A stretch of DNA of 64,000 nt from Polychytrium aggregatum. Its lineage: Eukaryota > Chytridiomycota > Chytridiomycetes > Polychytriales. The stretch spans positions 124,001 to 188,000 of the forward strand of contig NW_026516266.1 in NCBI RefSeq assembly GCF_025602895.1, read 5' to 3'. The translations under genes were made by a program, and so were the position numbers. Shown one piece after another: positions 19,031 through 28,631 of the stretch (position 1 is its first letter; each line of letters starts with the position of its first letter). The notes beneath the pieces were generated by a model. The model did not search any database and was not told where the DNA came from. It saw only the letters and a list, made by a program, of their open reading frames with translations.

Positions 19031-20089
19031 ATGGTAGCATCGGACGATCCCGCCGTCAATGCCTGTCTCCAGGCCCTTGAACAACTATCGCTCGAGGACC
19101 GCGCCCTGGTCCTCTCCGCCCTGACTGCCCAGCCGAATCTCCCCACGGTCCCTCCCGGTTTCAAGCGTCCCAAGATCCCGCTCCCCGACGCCTTCACTGG
19201 CGAGCGTAAGGCTGCTGTCGTTGACGAGTTTGTCTTCTCAATGACCGAGTACATTGCCTTCCACAGTCTCGATGACGCCACCGCTGTCGCCACCGTCGCC
19301 ATGAACCTCAAGGGCAAGGCCAAGACCTGGTGGCGCCTCTGGTCCCAGGGCAAGCAACTCGACAACCTGACCCCGGCCGCCGTCCTGTCCCTCGTCCGCG
19401 ACACCTTCCTTCCGTCCACCTCGCTGCGCACCACCGAGGATGAGTTCGAAGCACTGCGCCACACCGGCTCCGTCGAGCAGTTCAACTCTCGCTTCCGCGA
19501 TCTCCTCCTCGAGCTGCCCCACTTCAGCAACAACCGCCAGAACCTGCAGCGCTACCTCACCAAGCTCAAGCACAGGGTGCGCATCGAAGTCGAATGGAAG
19601 CTTGACTCCAACACAGCCACCCTCGAAGATGCCATGGCCCTCGCCGAGCGATACGAGTCCATTATGGGTCAATCGCAACCCCTGATGCAGCAGCCCGCTC
19701 GCACTCAGTTCCGCGATCAACCCTTCCGCGAGCTCCAGTTCCAGCGACCTCCTCTCTTCCGCGCTCCACCTGGTCAGCCGCAGTTCCGCCCAATGGTCCG
19801 TCCTCCTCGTCCCGCCTTCCAGCCGACCCAGCCTCCCGCACGTGACCCCAACGCCATGGACCTCGACAACGTCGACATGCGCCCGATCAAGAAGCTCACC
19901 GACCGCGAGAAGGAGTACCTCCGCCGTAACGGAGGCTGCTTCCGCTGCCGCAAGTTCGGCCACATCGCCTCGCAGTGTCCCTTGAACCAGCCCCGCATCA
20001 ACGCCATCGTCGAGACCGCCGACCAGGCCACCTTCTACGAAGATCAGGGAAACGACGAGGCGGCAACCCCTGGATACTACGACCTCTGA
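19031..20089 (+). CDS. gag: B-2 Gag (352 aa)
   Basis: Capsid precursor of the virus-like particle. A Retrotrans_gag-type region lies at about residues 60-170 (including WWRLWSQGKQ and FNSRFRDLLLEL). A Pro/Gln/Arg-rich segment follows, then one CCHC knuckle CFRCRKFGHIASQC (303-316) and an acidic tail. The ATG is built from the last LTR base and the first two primer-site bases. It is the only ATG in this frame near the start, and all copies keep it. The frame overlaps pol; the stop TGA (20087-20089) lies in the loop of the frameshift stem. Confidence 0.95.
   Translation: MVASDDPAVNACLQALEQLSLEDRALVLSALTAQPNLPTVPPGFKRPKIPLPDAFTGERKAAVVDEFVFSMTEYIAFHSLDDATAVATVAMNLKGKAKTWWRLWSQGKQLDNLTPAAVLSLVRDTFLPSTSLRTTEDEFEALRHTGSVEQFNSRFRDLLLELPHFSNNRQNLQRYLTKLKHRVRIEVEWKLDSNTATLEDAMALAERYESIMGQSQPLMQQPARTQFRDQPFRELQFQRPPLFRAPPGQPQFRPMVRPPRPAFQPTQPPARDPNAMDLDNVDMRPIKKLTDREKEYLRRNGGCFRCRKFGHIASQCPLNQPRINAIVETADQATFYEDQGNDEAATPGYYDL
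19032..19043 (+). promoter_or_regulatory. Family B primer-binding site, overlapping gag codons 1-5
   Basis: TGGTAGCATCGG directly after the LTR, identical to family A, so the same primer tRNA (probably initiator tRNA-Met) is implied. These bases also encode the Gag start (M-V-A-S). Other copies: 16164-16175 (-), 27574-27585, 41074-41085 (-), 43295-43306, 56455-56466 (-). Confidence 0.87.
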
Positions 20090-20110
20090 AGGACCCGGCG
20101 AGTTGCCGCC
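20047..20110 (+). promoter_or_regulatory. B-2 gag-pol -1 programmed frameshift signal
   Basis: Slippery G GGA AAC (20047-20053) in the gag frame, 5-nt spacer, then a perfect 9-bp GC-rich stem GGCGGCAAC / GTTGCCGCC (20059-20067 / 20102-20110) enclosing a 34-nt loop with the gag stop. GGAT in the loop (20072-20075) could pair with ATCC just 3' of the stem (20111-20114) to form a small pseudoknot. Same signal in B-1, B-3 (28589-28595), B-4 (34142-34148, -), B-5 (44310-44316) and B-6 (55445-55451, -). Confidence 0.87.
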
Positions 20111-23100
20111 ATCCGACTCCGACCCCCGACGCTGAACTATTGACTCTCGCCACCGGACCTCACCTGATCAACTCTCTCATCGACGAACCCCACCGCATTG
20201 CCGCCAACCACGGCAAGGGACTGCTTGTGATCGACGCCACCCTCAACGGCTCCCCGATCACCGTCCTCATCGACCCTGGTGCGACCAACTCGCACATCTC
20301 CGAGACCCTCGCCTCGACCCTCGACCTTCGAACCAAGACCACCGCCAACGCCGTCACGATGCCCAACGGCAAGTCCTTCCCGTCCTCCGTCACCGATCCC
20401 GTCGACCTCACCATCCACGACTACCACGCCCGCATCAACCTCTTCACCGCGCCACTCACCTGGGACGTTATCCTCGGCAAGAACTGGCTCGACCAGACCA
20501 ACCCCGAGATCGACTGGCCCTCCAACCGAATCAAGTTCTCGATCGACGGGAAGCACCACACTTGGACGGCATCGCGACCCGACACCGGAATGCCACTCAC
20601 GACCCTCGAACTCCGATCCCAGTACCACATGTCGACCCAGCAGATCAACGCACTGGCTTCGACTCCCGGCGCCGTGTATGTTTGTACTCTGAGCAGTGAC
20701 TTGAATACAGTTGCTGTTGAACCCTACGACCCCGTTGCCCAACTTGCCCGTGTCCTCGAACCACTGACCCCCGAACACCGATCCATCATCGCAAAGTACC
20801 GCGATGCCTTCAACGAACTCAAGGAACTCCCGCCTCACCGACCCGGCATCGACATGAACATCCGACTCGACGACTCTGCCAAGCCAACCTGGTCGTCGCT
20901 CTACCAAATGTCGGCCGAAGAACTCGCTCGTCTCAAAGACGAACTCGACCGATTGCTCCGGATCGGCCACATCCGCAAGTCCGTCTCGCCCTTCGGCGCA
21001 CCGATCTTCTGGGTCAAGCAGGGCGACAAGTTCCGACTCGTCTTTGACTTCCGCGCCCTCAACAAGATCACCGTCAAGGACCGCACCGCGCTGCCCAACA
21101 TGCGCGAGATCATCGACCGCCTGTCCAAGTGCCGTGTCTTCTCCAAGCTCGACTTGCAACGCGGATTCCACCAGATCCGCATTGCCGACGCCGACACCCC
21201 CAAGACGGCCTTCAGGACCAAGTACGGCCACTTTGAGTGGCTTGTGATGCCCTTCGGCCTCGCCAACAGTCCCTCCGTGTTCCAAGCCGCGATGAACGAC
21301 ATCTTCCGCGAGTTCATCGACGACTTTGTGTTCGTCTACATCGACGACATCCTGATCGCATCCGAGGACGAGGACCAGCACATCCGCCACATCGAACTGG
21401 TCCTCGACAAGATCCACCGACACGGCTTCAAGATCCGACCCGAGAAGTGTTCGTTCTTCAACTCGACCGTCACCTATCTCGGCTTCATCATCGGCGAAGG
21501 ACGCATCCAAGTGCATCCCTCGCGCATCGACGCCATCAAGAACTACCCGCGACCAACGACCGAACACGAACTCCGCAGCTTCCTCGGCTTGACCAACACC
21601 ATCATGAGCTTTGTCCCTGGCTACGCTGCCCTCGCCGGTCCACTCTCGACTCTGATCACCACCCGCTCCGCCAACTCGACCAAGTCCGTCGTCTGGGACG
21701 ACAACGCCATCGCCGCCTTCGAGCAGCTCAAGTTGCTCTCGCCTCAGTCGCTGCACATGGTCAACCCGGACAAGGACATTCACCTCTTCACCGACTGGTC
21801 CGAGTCAAGCGCATCGATTGGTGGATGGATCGGGCAGGACATGGACGGATCCGGCACGGTGCGCCCCATCGCTTTCAACTCGCAGAAACTGCACGGATCC
21901 GAACTCAACTACTCGCCCTACAACGGCGAGCTGCTGTCGATCACCCGCCACCTCGACAAGTTCAAGAACTACCTCGTCGGCCGCAAAGTCTTCCTCCACA
22001 CCGACCAGAAGGCGCTCAAGCACATCCTCGACTCCAAGACCCTCAACAAGCGCCAACAGCGAGCCATCGACACGATGCTGGACTTTGACCTCGAGATCCA
22101 GTGGATCCCCGGCTCGTGGAACAAGGTCGCCGACGTGCTCTCGCGCACACCGACAGCCATCTCCAAGGCCGTCCAAGTCTCGATCATCAACGCGATTGTC
22201 AACCTCGGACCCCCGCCCGACGATCTCTTGGACACCATCCGCACTCAGTACAGCTCCGACCCGATCCTGTCAGCACTGATCTCGGTCCTCCGCGACAACT
22301 CGACCGACGGACTCAAGCCGTGGATGAAGGCACAGCTGCACCGCTTCTCACTTCGACACGGGATTCTCTACTTCGACTCGACCCGCATCTGCATCCCCGG
22401 CAAGGACCTCCGCATCTCGATCATCAAGGACCACCACGACTCTGTCTGTGCAGCTCACCCCGGCACCAACACGCTCTACAAGGCCATCTCGACACACTAC
22501 TACTGGCCCGCCATGTCCAAGGACATTGCCGAGTGGGTCTCGCACTGCGACATCTGCCAGCGAGCCAAGATCCGACGACAACAAGCATACGGTCACTTCT
22601 CCCGGATCCCTGTGGCCACCCGCAAGATGGACACTGTCGCCCTCGACTTCATCCTCGGACTCCCGCCTGTCACGGACTCACTCTCGGGACGCACCTTCAA
22701 CTCGATCACGATCTTTGTCGACTCCCTCACCAAGTACGTCGTCCTGGTTCCTGGCAACAAGACCGACTCGGCCGAAGACGTCGCCCGCCAGTACTTCCGC
22801 GATGTCTTTGTGCACTTTGGACTCGCCGGCACTTTCATCTCGGATCACGACACACGCTTCCGGTCGGCCTTCTGGACAGGACTTAACACTCTGCTCAAGA
22901 CCGAACTCCGGATCGCCTTTGCCCACCACCACGAGGCCGCCGGACAAGTCGAACGCTTTGTGGCAACCGTCGCCGAGGCCATCCGCTGTTCGACTCTGGC
23001 CCTCGGCTCCCGCTGGATCGATCAAGTGCCATACATCCAGTTCGCGCTCAACTCACACAGCTCAGCTTCGACTGGACATTCGCCCTTCTTCCTGATGCAC

Positions 23101-23784
23101 GGTCAGCATCCTCGCACTCCTGCCAACACCGACATCATCGCCGAGTCCAACCCTGCAGCACAGTCGATCGAGGAGATGCAAGCGACTCTGGACTTGGTCT
23201 CGGACAACATCGGCAAGGCCCAGGACCGGGCCCTGTACTACGCCAACCGACATCGACGCGATATCAGCTACGACATTGGCGACCAAGTCCTGATCGACAC
23301 GACCGCGTATCACTTCAGCACGGACGACGTCACACCCTCCAAGATGCGGATGCCGTACTTGGGACCCTTCAAGATCATCGAGAAGATCGGAACGACTGGA
23401 TATCGACTTCGACTCCCGAGGACCCTCCGATTTACAACCGAACTCCCCGCTTCCGCCCTCGTCCCCTACAACACACCATCGACCGACCAACTTGTGTTTG
23501 ATGAACCCGGACCCAACCACAACGACGAATCAGTGTTCGAAGCGATCATTGGACACAGGATCAACCGACGACGTCGACTTCCTGGATATCGACACGAGTT
23601 CTTGCTCCGCTGGCAGGGATACGACCCATCTTACGACTCGTGGGCACCACTGGCCGAACTCTTGGATGGAGGACTCGCAGATATCCACGACTTCCTCAGC
23701 CGCAACCGCAACCTTCCGGAAATGGACACACTGATCGACCTTTGCCAAGCACAAGTGCAACGCAACTCGGGATCGAAAAATTGA
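20053..23784 (+). CDS. pol: B-2 Pol: protease, RT, RNase H, integrase, chromodomain (via -1 frameshift)
   Basis: Residues are numbered from 19975, the open-frame start. Protease LIDPGATNSHIS at about 98-109, with Asp-Pro-Gly (D100) where Asp-Ser/Thr-Gly is usual; RT with YIDD (455-458); RNase H beginning LFTDWSES (D607); integrase HHCC zinc domain (about 816-865, ending HCDICQRAK); DDE core D916, D957, E993 with 35-residue spacing; GPY/F (YLGPFKIIEKIG); chromodomain (SVFEAII ... LLRWQGY) with F, W, Y at the cage positions. The frame is intact. A 34-bp untranslated stretch with the polypurine tract separates the stop from the 3' LTR. Carries Pro at residue 747 (LGPPPDD subtype, with B-4 and B-5). 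Confidence 0.95.
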   Translation, partial: RRGGNPWILRPLKDPASCRHPTPTPDAELLTLATGPHLINSLIDEPHRIAANHGKGLLVIDATLNGSPITVLIDPGATNSHISETLASTLDLRTKTTANAVTMPNGKSFPSSVTDPVDLTIHDYHARINLFTAPLTWDVILGKNWLDQTNPEIDWPSNRIKFSIDGKHHTWTASRPDTGMPLTTLELRSQYHMSTQQINALASTPGAVYVCTLSSDLNTVAVEPYDPVAQLARVLEPLTPEHRSIIAKYRDAFNELKELPPHRPGIDMNIRLDDSAKPTWSSLYQMSAEELARLKDELDRLLRIGHIRKSVSPFGAPIFWVKQGDKFRLVFDFRALNKITVKDRTALPNMREIIDRLSKCRVFSKLDLQRGFHQIRIADADTPKTAFRTKYGHFEWLVMPFGLANSPSVFQAAMNDIFREFIDDFVFVYIDDILIASEDEDQHIRHIELVLDKIHRHGFKIRPEKCSFFNSTVTYLGFIIGEGRIQVHPSRIDAIKNYPRPTTEHELRSFLGLTNTIMSFVPGYAALAGPLSTLITTRSANSTKSVVWDDNAIAAFEQLKLLSPQSLHMVNPDKDIHLFTDWSESSASIGGWIGQDMDGSGTVRPIAFNSQKLHGSELNYSPYNGELLSITRHLDKFKNYLVGRKVFLHTDQKALKHILDSKTLNKRQQRAIDTMLDFDLEIQWIPGSWNKVADVLSRTPTAISKAVQVSIINAIVNLGPPPDDLLDTIRTQYSSDPILSALISVLRDNSTDGLKPWMKAQLHRFSLRHGILYFDSTRICIPGKDLRISIIKDHHDSVCAAHPGTNTLYKAISTHYYWPAMSKDIAEWVSHCDICQRAKIRRQQAYGHFSRIPVATRKMDTVALDFILGLPPVTDSLSGRTFNSITIFVDSLTKYVVLVPGNKTDSAEDVARQYFRDVFVHFGLAGTFISDHDTRFRSAFWTGLNTLLKTELRIAFAHHHEAAGQVERFVATVAEAIRCSTLALGSRWIDQVPYIQFALNSHSSASTGHSPFFLMHGQHPRTPANTDIIAESNPAAQSIEEMQATLDLVSDNIGKAQDRALYYANRHRRDISYDIGDQVLIDTTAYHFSTDDVTPSKMRMPYLGPFKIIEKIGTTGYRLRLPRTLRFTTELPASALVPYNTPSTDQLVFDEPGPNHNDESVFEAIIGHRINRRRRLPGYRHEFLLRWQGYDPSYDSWAPLAELLDGGLADIHDFLSRNRNLPEMDTLIDLCQAQVQRNSGSKN

Positions 23785-23818
23785 TGGTTTGACTTGAGCA
23801 CAATTTTTCTGGGGGGGA
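23785..23818 (+). other. B-2 3' untranslated stretch with polypurine tract
   Basis: A T-run followed by CTGGGGGGGA ending exactly at the LTR, the usual U-box plus polypurine tract layout for plus-strand priming. Repeated in every B copy. Confidence 0.8.
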
Positions 23819-24284
23819 TGTCACAGATCGCTCTGCCCGCCTAGCTGCACCGTCGCACTTGTGTCACTGTTTGCGTCGCACACTTTCCTTTTCCTTTGTC
23901 CTGTGACGCCTTTCCTTTTTCCTTGCTCTCATGTTGCACACGCCGCTCTGTTTTCCCTGCATTTGTCATCGACCATGCATTAGTCAGACGCTGTGTCACC
24001 CGCATTTGTCAGCCACCGAGCATTTGTCAGACTTTCACATGTTTCTCCGGTTAGCCGTTGCTGCCTGGCTGCTGTCCCGCCGCCTCCGCTGCTTCGCCCC
24101 CGCTGCGGCAGGCTTCGCCTCCGGGACCGCCAGACAGATAAATAGCCCGCCTTCACCCGCTCATGTTTCTGGTCATCACCTTCGACCCCAGACACACTTG
24201 ACTCTAGATCCTAGCCTCGCTAAGATCAATAAAACCCTTCTCTATCTTTTTCTTTTGATCTCCTCTTGATCCCGTGATCTGACA
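23819..24284 (+). repeat. B-2 3' LTR (466 bp)
   Basis: Same as the 5' LTR on reading. It is followed by ATCTT, the second target-site copy, then A-3 sequence. Confidence 0.96.
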
Positions 24285-27107
24285 ATCTTGCAGGTATGGC
24301 AGGACTCGATGTACTTCTCGACGGTGCGCTTCATTCCAGGCCAGTATGCGACTTTGGCCAGTCGGTCGTATGTCTTCTCGACTCCAAAGTGTCCAGCGAG
24401 GGGCGAGTCGTGGACCTCTTGGAGCAACTTGGTCTTCAACGACGGAATGTCCGGCACACAGACACGGCTGTCCTTCTTCAGGAGGAGCAGGCCATCACGC
24501 ACTGTGTACTCGGATGATTCGTCGTCCTTGGGGAGCTTAGACACCTTTCGGAACAGTTCTCCGAACTGTTTGTCGTTGGCGATGTTGTCTCGGACAACAT
24601 CCAGCATCGTGTTGTCGACACTGACAGTCGACTCGTACAGTGACGCCAATTGGTAGTCGGGGCGTCGGGACAGTGCGTCAGGCACCACATTGAGTTTGCC
24701 TTTCTGGTATACAACCTCGTAGTTGTACTCGGCGAGGAACTCCATCCATCGCGCTTGGCGTCGGCTCAGGTTCTTCTTGGTGTCGAGGTAACGCAGTGAC
24801 TGGTGGTCCGTCACAATCTTGAAGGGCTTGGCGGTACCGTGGAGGTACACTCGGAACTTCTGCAGCGCGTAGATGATCGCAAGCTGCTCCTTCTCGTGCA
24901 CGGGATAGTTGATCTCGTGTTGGGACAGTTTGCGCGACTCGAAGGCAACGGGCCTTCCCTCCTGCATCAAAACAGCTCCCACCGCAAAGTCGGAGGCGTC
25001 GGTGTGCACGGAGACATCCGTGTTCGGGTCGAACACAGCGAGGACAGGAGCGTTCGTCAAGGCGTGCTTGAGGGTCTCGAACGCTTGGCGTTGTGGGTGG
25101 TCCCACACGAAGGGGCACTCTTTGCGGAGTAGGTCTGTGAGTGGACCGGCAGTGCGCGCCAGATCGGGGATGAATCGGCGGTAGTAGTTGACGAGACCGA
25201 GAAACGACTGCACGTCAGAGACGCATGCGAGCGGCGGCCACTCGACCACAGACTTGACCTTGGCGGGGTCGACTTCGATTCCTCTTCCTGAGACAACGTG
25301 TCCCAGGAACGGGACTTGATTCTTGAAGAACTCACACTTGGACAGTTTGGCATACAACTTGTGCTCGCGTAGCTTGGCCAGCACGCGGGCGACATGACCT
25401 TCATGGGTCGCTTCATCCTTGCTGTACACAAGGATATCATCCAGGTACACGATGACAGAGTTGTCGAGCTCTTGGCGGAACACATCGTTCATCAGCTGCA
25501 TGAACGTGGCAGGTGCGTTCGTCAATCCGAACGGCAGCACTAGGAACTCGTACAGTCCGTAGCGAGTCCTGAAGGCGGTCTTGTGGACATCATCCTCGTG
25601 GATGCGGATCTGATGGTAGCCTGAGCGGAGGTCTATCTTGCTAAAGACCTTTGCTCCACTCAGACGATCCATCAACTCGTCGATCCTGGGCAACGGGTAG
25701 GTGTTCTTGATGGTCTGTTTGTTTAGTGCGCGATAGTCGACGCACATCCTGAGATCACCTTCTTTCTTCTTGACAAAGAGCACTGGTGCACCATACGGTG
25801 ACTGGCTCGGGCGGATGAACCCATGGGCGAGGAGGTCATCCAACTGGCGCTTGAGTTCGTCCATCTCCGTCAGCGACAGTTGGTACGTCGGTCTTGACGG
25901 AGGCGACGAGCCTGGTTCGATGTCGATGCGATGATCGACGGTGCGTTGGGGTGGCAGGCATTGTGGCAACTGGTCGGGGAATACGTCCTTGTACTCGTCG
26001 AGCAGCTTGGTCACCACAGGCGGGGGACCGGGACCGGCTTGGTCGGTGTCGTCGACCTCACGCACGACACAGAGGAACGACGTGTCCTTCTTGATCAGCC
26101 TCTTGAATTGCATGGCTGAGAGGAGAGGTGGCATGTTGGGTGAGGCCATGCCCTGCAGGACAATGTCAGGGCCAACACGGACAGTGCGGCCTTTCCAGTC
26201 GACGACTGGAGTCGGCTCGGCACGAGCAAGCCAGCTCATGCCGAGGATGGCATCGAACTTGGTGTCGATCACTTGGAACAACAGGACAGGATGGTACTTG
26301 GGATGGAGGGCCACTCGCAGGACCACTTGGTGTGTGCACTGCTGCACACGATCGTCTGCAAGCGCCACACTCATCGGCGACTTCTTCTTGGTTGCATGTA
26401 TGTTGAGCTCCTGGAGCAAGCGTCTGCTGACAAAGTTGCAGCTTGCTCCAGAGTCCACCATCATTCGGACGGTGTGACCTTGGACGGTGGCAGGGAGGTA
26501 CAGCAGGGACTCTTCATGGTCCTCCTGCACAGCCTCCTGCACCATGACTTGACTTGGGGGAACGGGCGACACTTGGTCTTGGTTGGCTTCATCACGGCCA
26601 CTCGGACATTTTGGATAGGGTTCGGCCATTGCGGGGGCCTGCGGCGTCAGCACGCCATTGCACACGACGTCCACGGCTTGCGGACACATGTCGGAAGCAT
26701 CCGACACACACGACTTGACAGGGGTGAGGGCACAGGCGGTCCTGTCCCTCAAGGGTTCTTGATTTTCTTTTTTGTTTTGGTTTTCAATTTTGGTTTTCTC
26801 TTCACGTTCGTGGAGAGGCAGGCGGCTTGCGCCACCATGCACCTCTCGCACGACGCACAACACTTGGTTTGTTTCTCCTTCGGGGGAGGGGGCGAGGTGA
26901 ACTTCCTCTGGAGACGCGTGGACTGCATTGAGCAATCCACGGCGTTGGTCTCCTACTAGGGCTCCAGAGCCACCTAGTAGGGTCGGCCGTTTCCCGACTT
27001 CATGGGGCACTCCTTGGCCTGGTGTCCCGGTCGGTGACAGAAGAAGCAGGAACCATGGCGGAGGTCCTCCTGCTTCTGTCTGTCCTTGGGGGAGACAGTG
27101 GCAGCTT
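24285..27107 (-). pseudogene. pol: A-3 pol 5' segment and gag 3' end
   Basis: Minus-strand continuation of A-3: end of gag with its zinc knuckle (about 27000-27060), the frameshift signal (slippery site on the minus strand at 26989-26995), then pol with protease DSG, RT YLDD, RNase H and the integrase zinc domain down to the B-2 insertion. There are no internal stops other than those created by the insertions. The pol frame then reads through into the B-2 LTR. On the gag side it is cut at AGCTT by B-3. Confidence 0.92.
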
Positions 27108-27573
27108 TGTCACAGATCGCTCTGCCCGCCTAGCTGCACCGTCGCACTTGTGTCACTGTTTGCGTCGCACACTTTCCTTTTCCTTTGTCCTGTGACGCCT
27201 TTCCTTTTTCCTTGCTCTCATGTTGCACACGCCGCTCTGTTTTCCCTGCATTTGTCATCGACCATGCATTAGTCAGACGCTGTGTCACCCGCATTTGTCA
27301 GCCACCGAGCATTTGTCAGACTTTCACATGTTTCTCCGGTTAGCCGTTGCTGCCTGGCTGCTGTCCCGCCGCCTCCGCTGCTTCGCCCCCGCTGCGGCAG
27401 GCTTCGCCTCCGGGACCGCCAGACAGATAAATAGCCCGCCTTCACCCGCTCATGTTTCTGGTCATCACCTTCGACCCCAGACACACTTGACTCTAGATCC
27501 TAGCCTCGCTAAGATCAATAAAACCCTTCTCTATCTTTTTCTTTTGATCTCCTCTTGATCCCGTGATCTGACA
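27108..27573 (+). repeat. B-3 5' LTR (466 bp)
   Basis: Complete family B LTR with intact ends; primer site and gag ATG follow as in B-2. Confidence 0.95.
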
Positions 27574-28631
27574 TGGTAGCATCGGACGATCCCGCCGTCA
27601 ATGCCTGTCTCCAGGCCCTTGAACAACTATCGCTCGAGGACCGCGCCCTGGTCCTCTCCGCCCTGACCGCCCAGCCGAATCTCCCCACGGTCCCTCCCGG
27701 TTTCAAGCGTCCCAAGATCCCGCTCCCCGACGCCTTCACTGGCGAGCGTAAGGCTGCTGTCGTTGACGAGTTTGTCTTCTCAATGACCGAGTACATTGCC
27801 TTCCACAGTCTCGATGACGCCACCGCTGTCGCCACCGTCGCCATGAACCTCAAGGGCAAGGCCAAGACCTGGTGGCGCCTCTGGTCCCAGGGCAAGCAAC
27901 TCGACAACCTGACCCCGGCCGCCGTCCTGTCCCTCGTCCGCGACACCTTCCTTCCGTCCACCTCGCTGCGCACCACCGAGGATGAGTTCGAAGCACTGCG
28001 CCACACCGGCTCCGTCGAGCAGTTCAACTCTCGCTTCCGCGATCTCCTCCTCGAGCTGCCCCACTTCAGCAACAACCGCCAGAACCTGCAGCGCTACCTC
28101 ACCAAGCTCAAGCACAGGGTGCGCATCGAAGTCGAATGGAAGCTTGACTCCAACACAGCCACCCTCGAAGATGCCATGGCCCTCGCCGAGCGATACGAGT
28201 CCATTATGGGTCAATCGCAACCCCTGATGCAGCAGCCCGCTCGCACTCAGTTCCGCGATCAACCCTTCCGCGAGCTCCAGTTCCAGCGACCTCCTCTCTT
28301 CCGCGCTCCACCTGGTCAGCCGCAGTTCCGCCCAATGGTCCGTCCTCCTCGTCCCGCCTTCCAGCCGACCCAGCCTCCCGCACGTGACCCCAACGCCATG
28401 GACCTCGACAACGTCGACATGCGCCCGATCAAGAAGCTCACCGACCGCGAGAAGGAGTACCTCCGCCGTAACGGAGGCTGCTTCCGCTGCCGCAAGTTCG
28501 GCCACATCGCCTCGCAGTGTCCCTTGAACCAGCCCCGCATCAACGCCATCGTCGAGACCGCCGACCAGGCCACCTTCTACGAAGATCAGGGAAACGACGA
28601 GGCGGCAACCCCTGGATACTACGACCTCTGA
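27573..28631 (+). CDS. gag: B-3 Gag (352 aa)
   Basis: Intact Gag with the same protein sequence as B-2 on reading and one silent change (ACC for ACT near codon 32). This gag could still be expressed from the B-3 5' LTR although the pol downstream is broken. ATG spans the LTR/primer-site junction. Confidence 0.93.
   Translation: MVASDDPAVNACLQALEQLSLEDRALVLSALTAQPNLPTVPPGFKRPKIPLPDAFTGERKAAVVDEFVFSMTEYIAFHSLDDATAVATVAMNLKGKAKTWWRLWSQGKQLDNLTPAAVLSLVRDTFLPSTSLRTTEDEFEALRHTGSVEQFNSRFRDLLLELPHFSNNRQNLQRYLTKLKHRVRIEVEWKLDSNTATLEDAMALAERYESIMGQSQPLMQQPARTQFRDQPFRELQFQRPPLFRAPPGQPQFRPMVRPPRPAFQPTQPPARDPNAMDLDNVDMRPIKKLTDREKEYLRRNGGCFRCRKFGHIASQCPLNQPRINAIVETADQATFYEDQGNDEAATPGYYDL

Larger units (their letters stand above)
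18566..19031 (+). repeat. B-2 5' LTR (466 bp)
   Basis: TGTCA...TGACA. It contains four copies of GCATTTGTCA or GCATTAGTCA (18706-18715, 18724-18733, 18749-18758, 18767-18776), a long GC-rich imperfect inverted repeat (18812-18880), a TATA-like ATAAATA (18885-18891) and AATAAA (18975-18980). The order fits U3 enhancer, promoter and R-region poly(A) signal. The last base is the A of the gag ATG. Confidence 0.95.
18566..24284 (+). mobile_element. Element B-2: complete family B chromovirus (5,719 bp), reference copy
   Basis: LTRs 18566-19031 and 23819-24284, primer site 19032-19043, gag 19031-20089, pol in the -1 frame to 23784, polypurine tract GGGGGGGA just before the 3' LTR. Target-site duplication ATCTT (18561-18565 / 24285-24289). 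It is inserted in A-3 in antisense orientation. Both frames are intact, and no LTR difference was noticed on reading. Confidence 0.97.

Noticed and set aside
24242-27010. A single 922-aa A-3 protein ending in a B LTR-encoded tail
   Set aside because: The tail ([13 protein letters not shown]) is LTR sequence and recurs wherever a frame runs into a B LTR; not a real domain.
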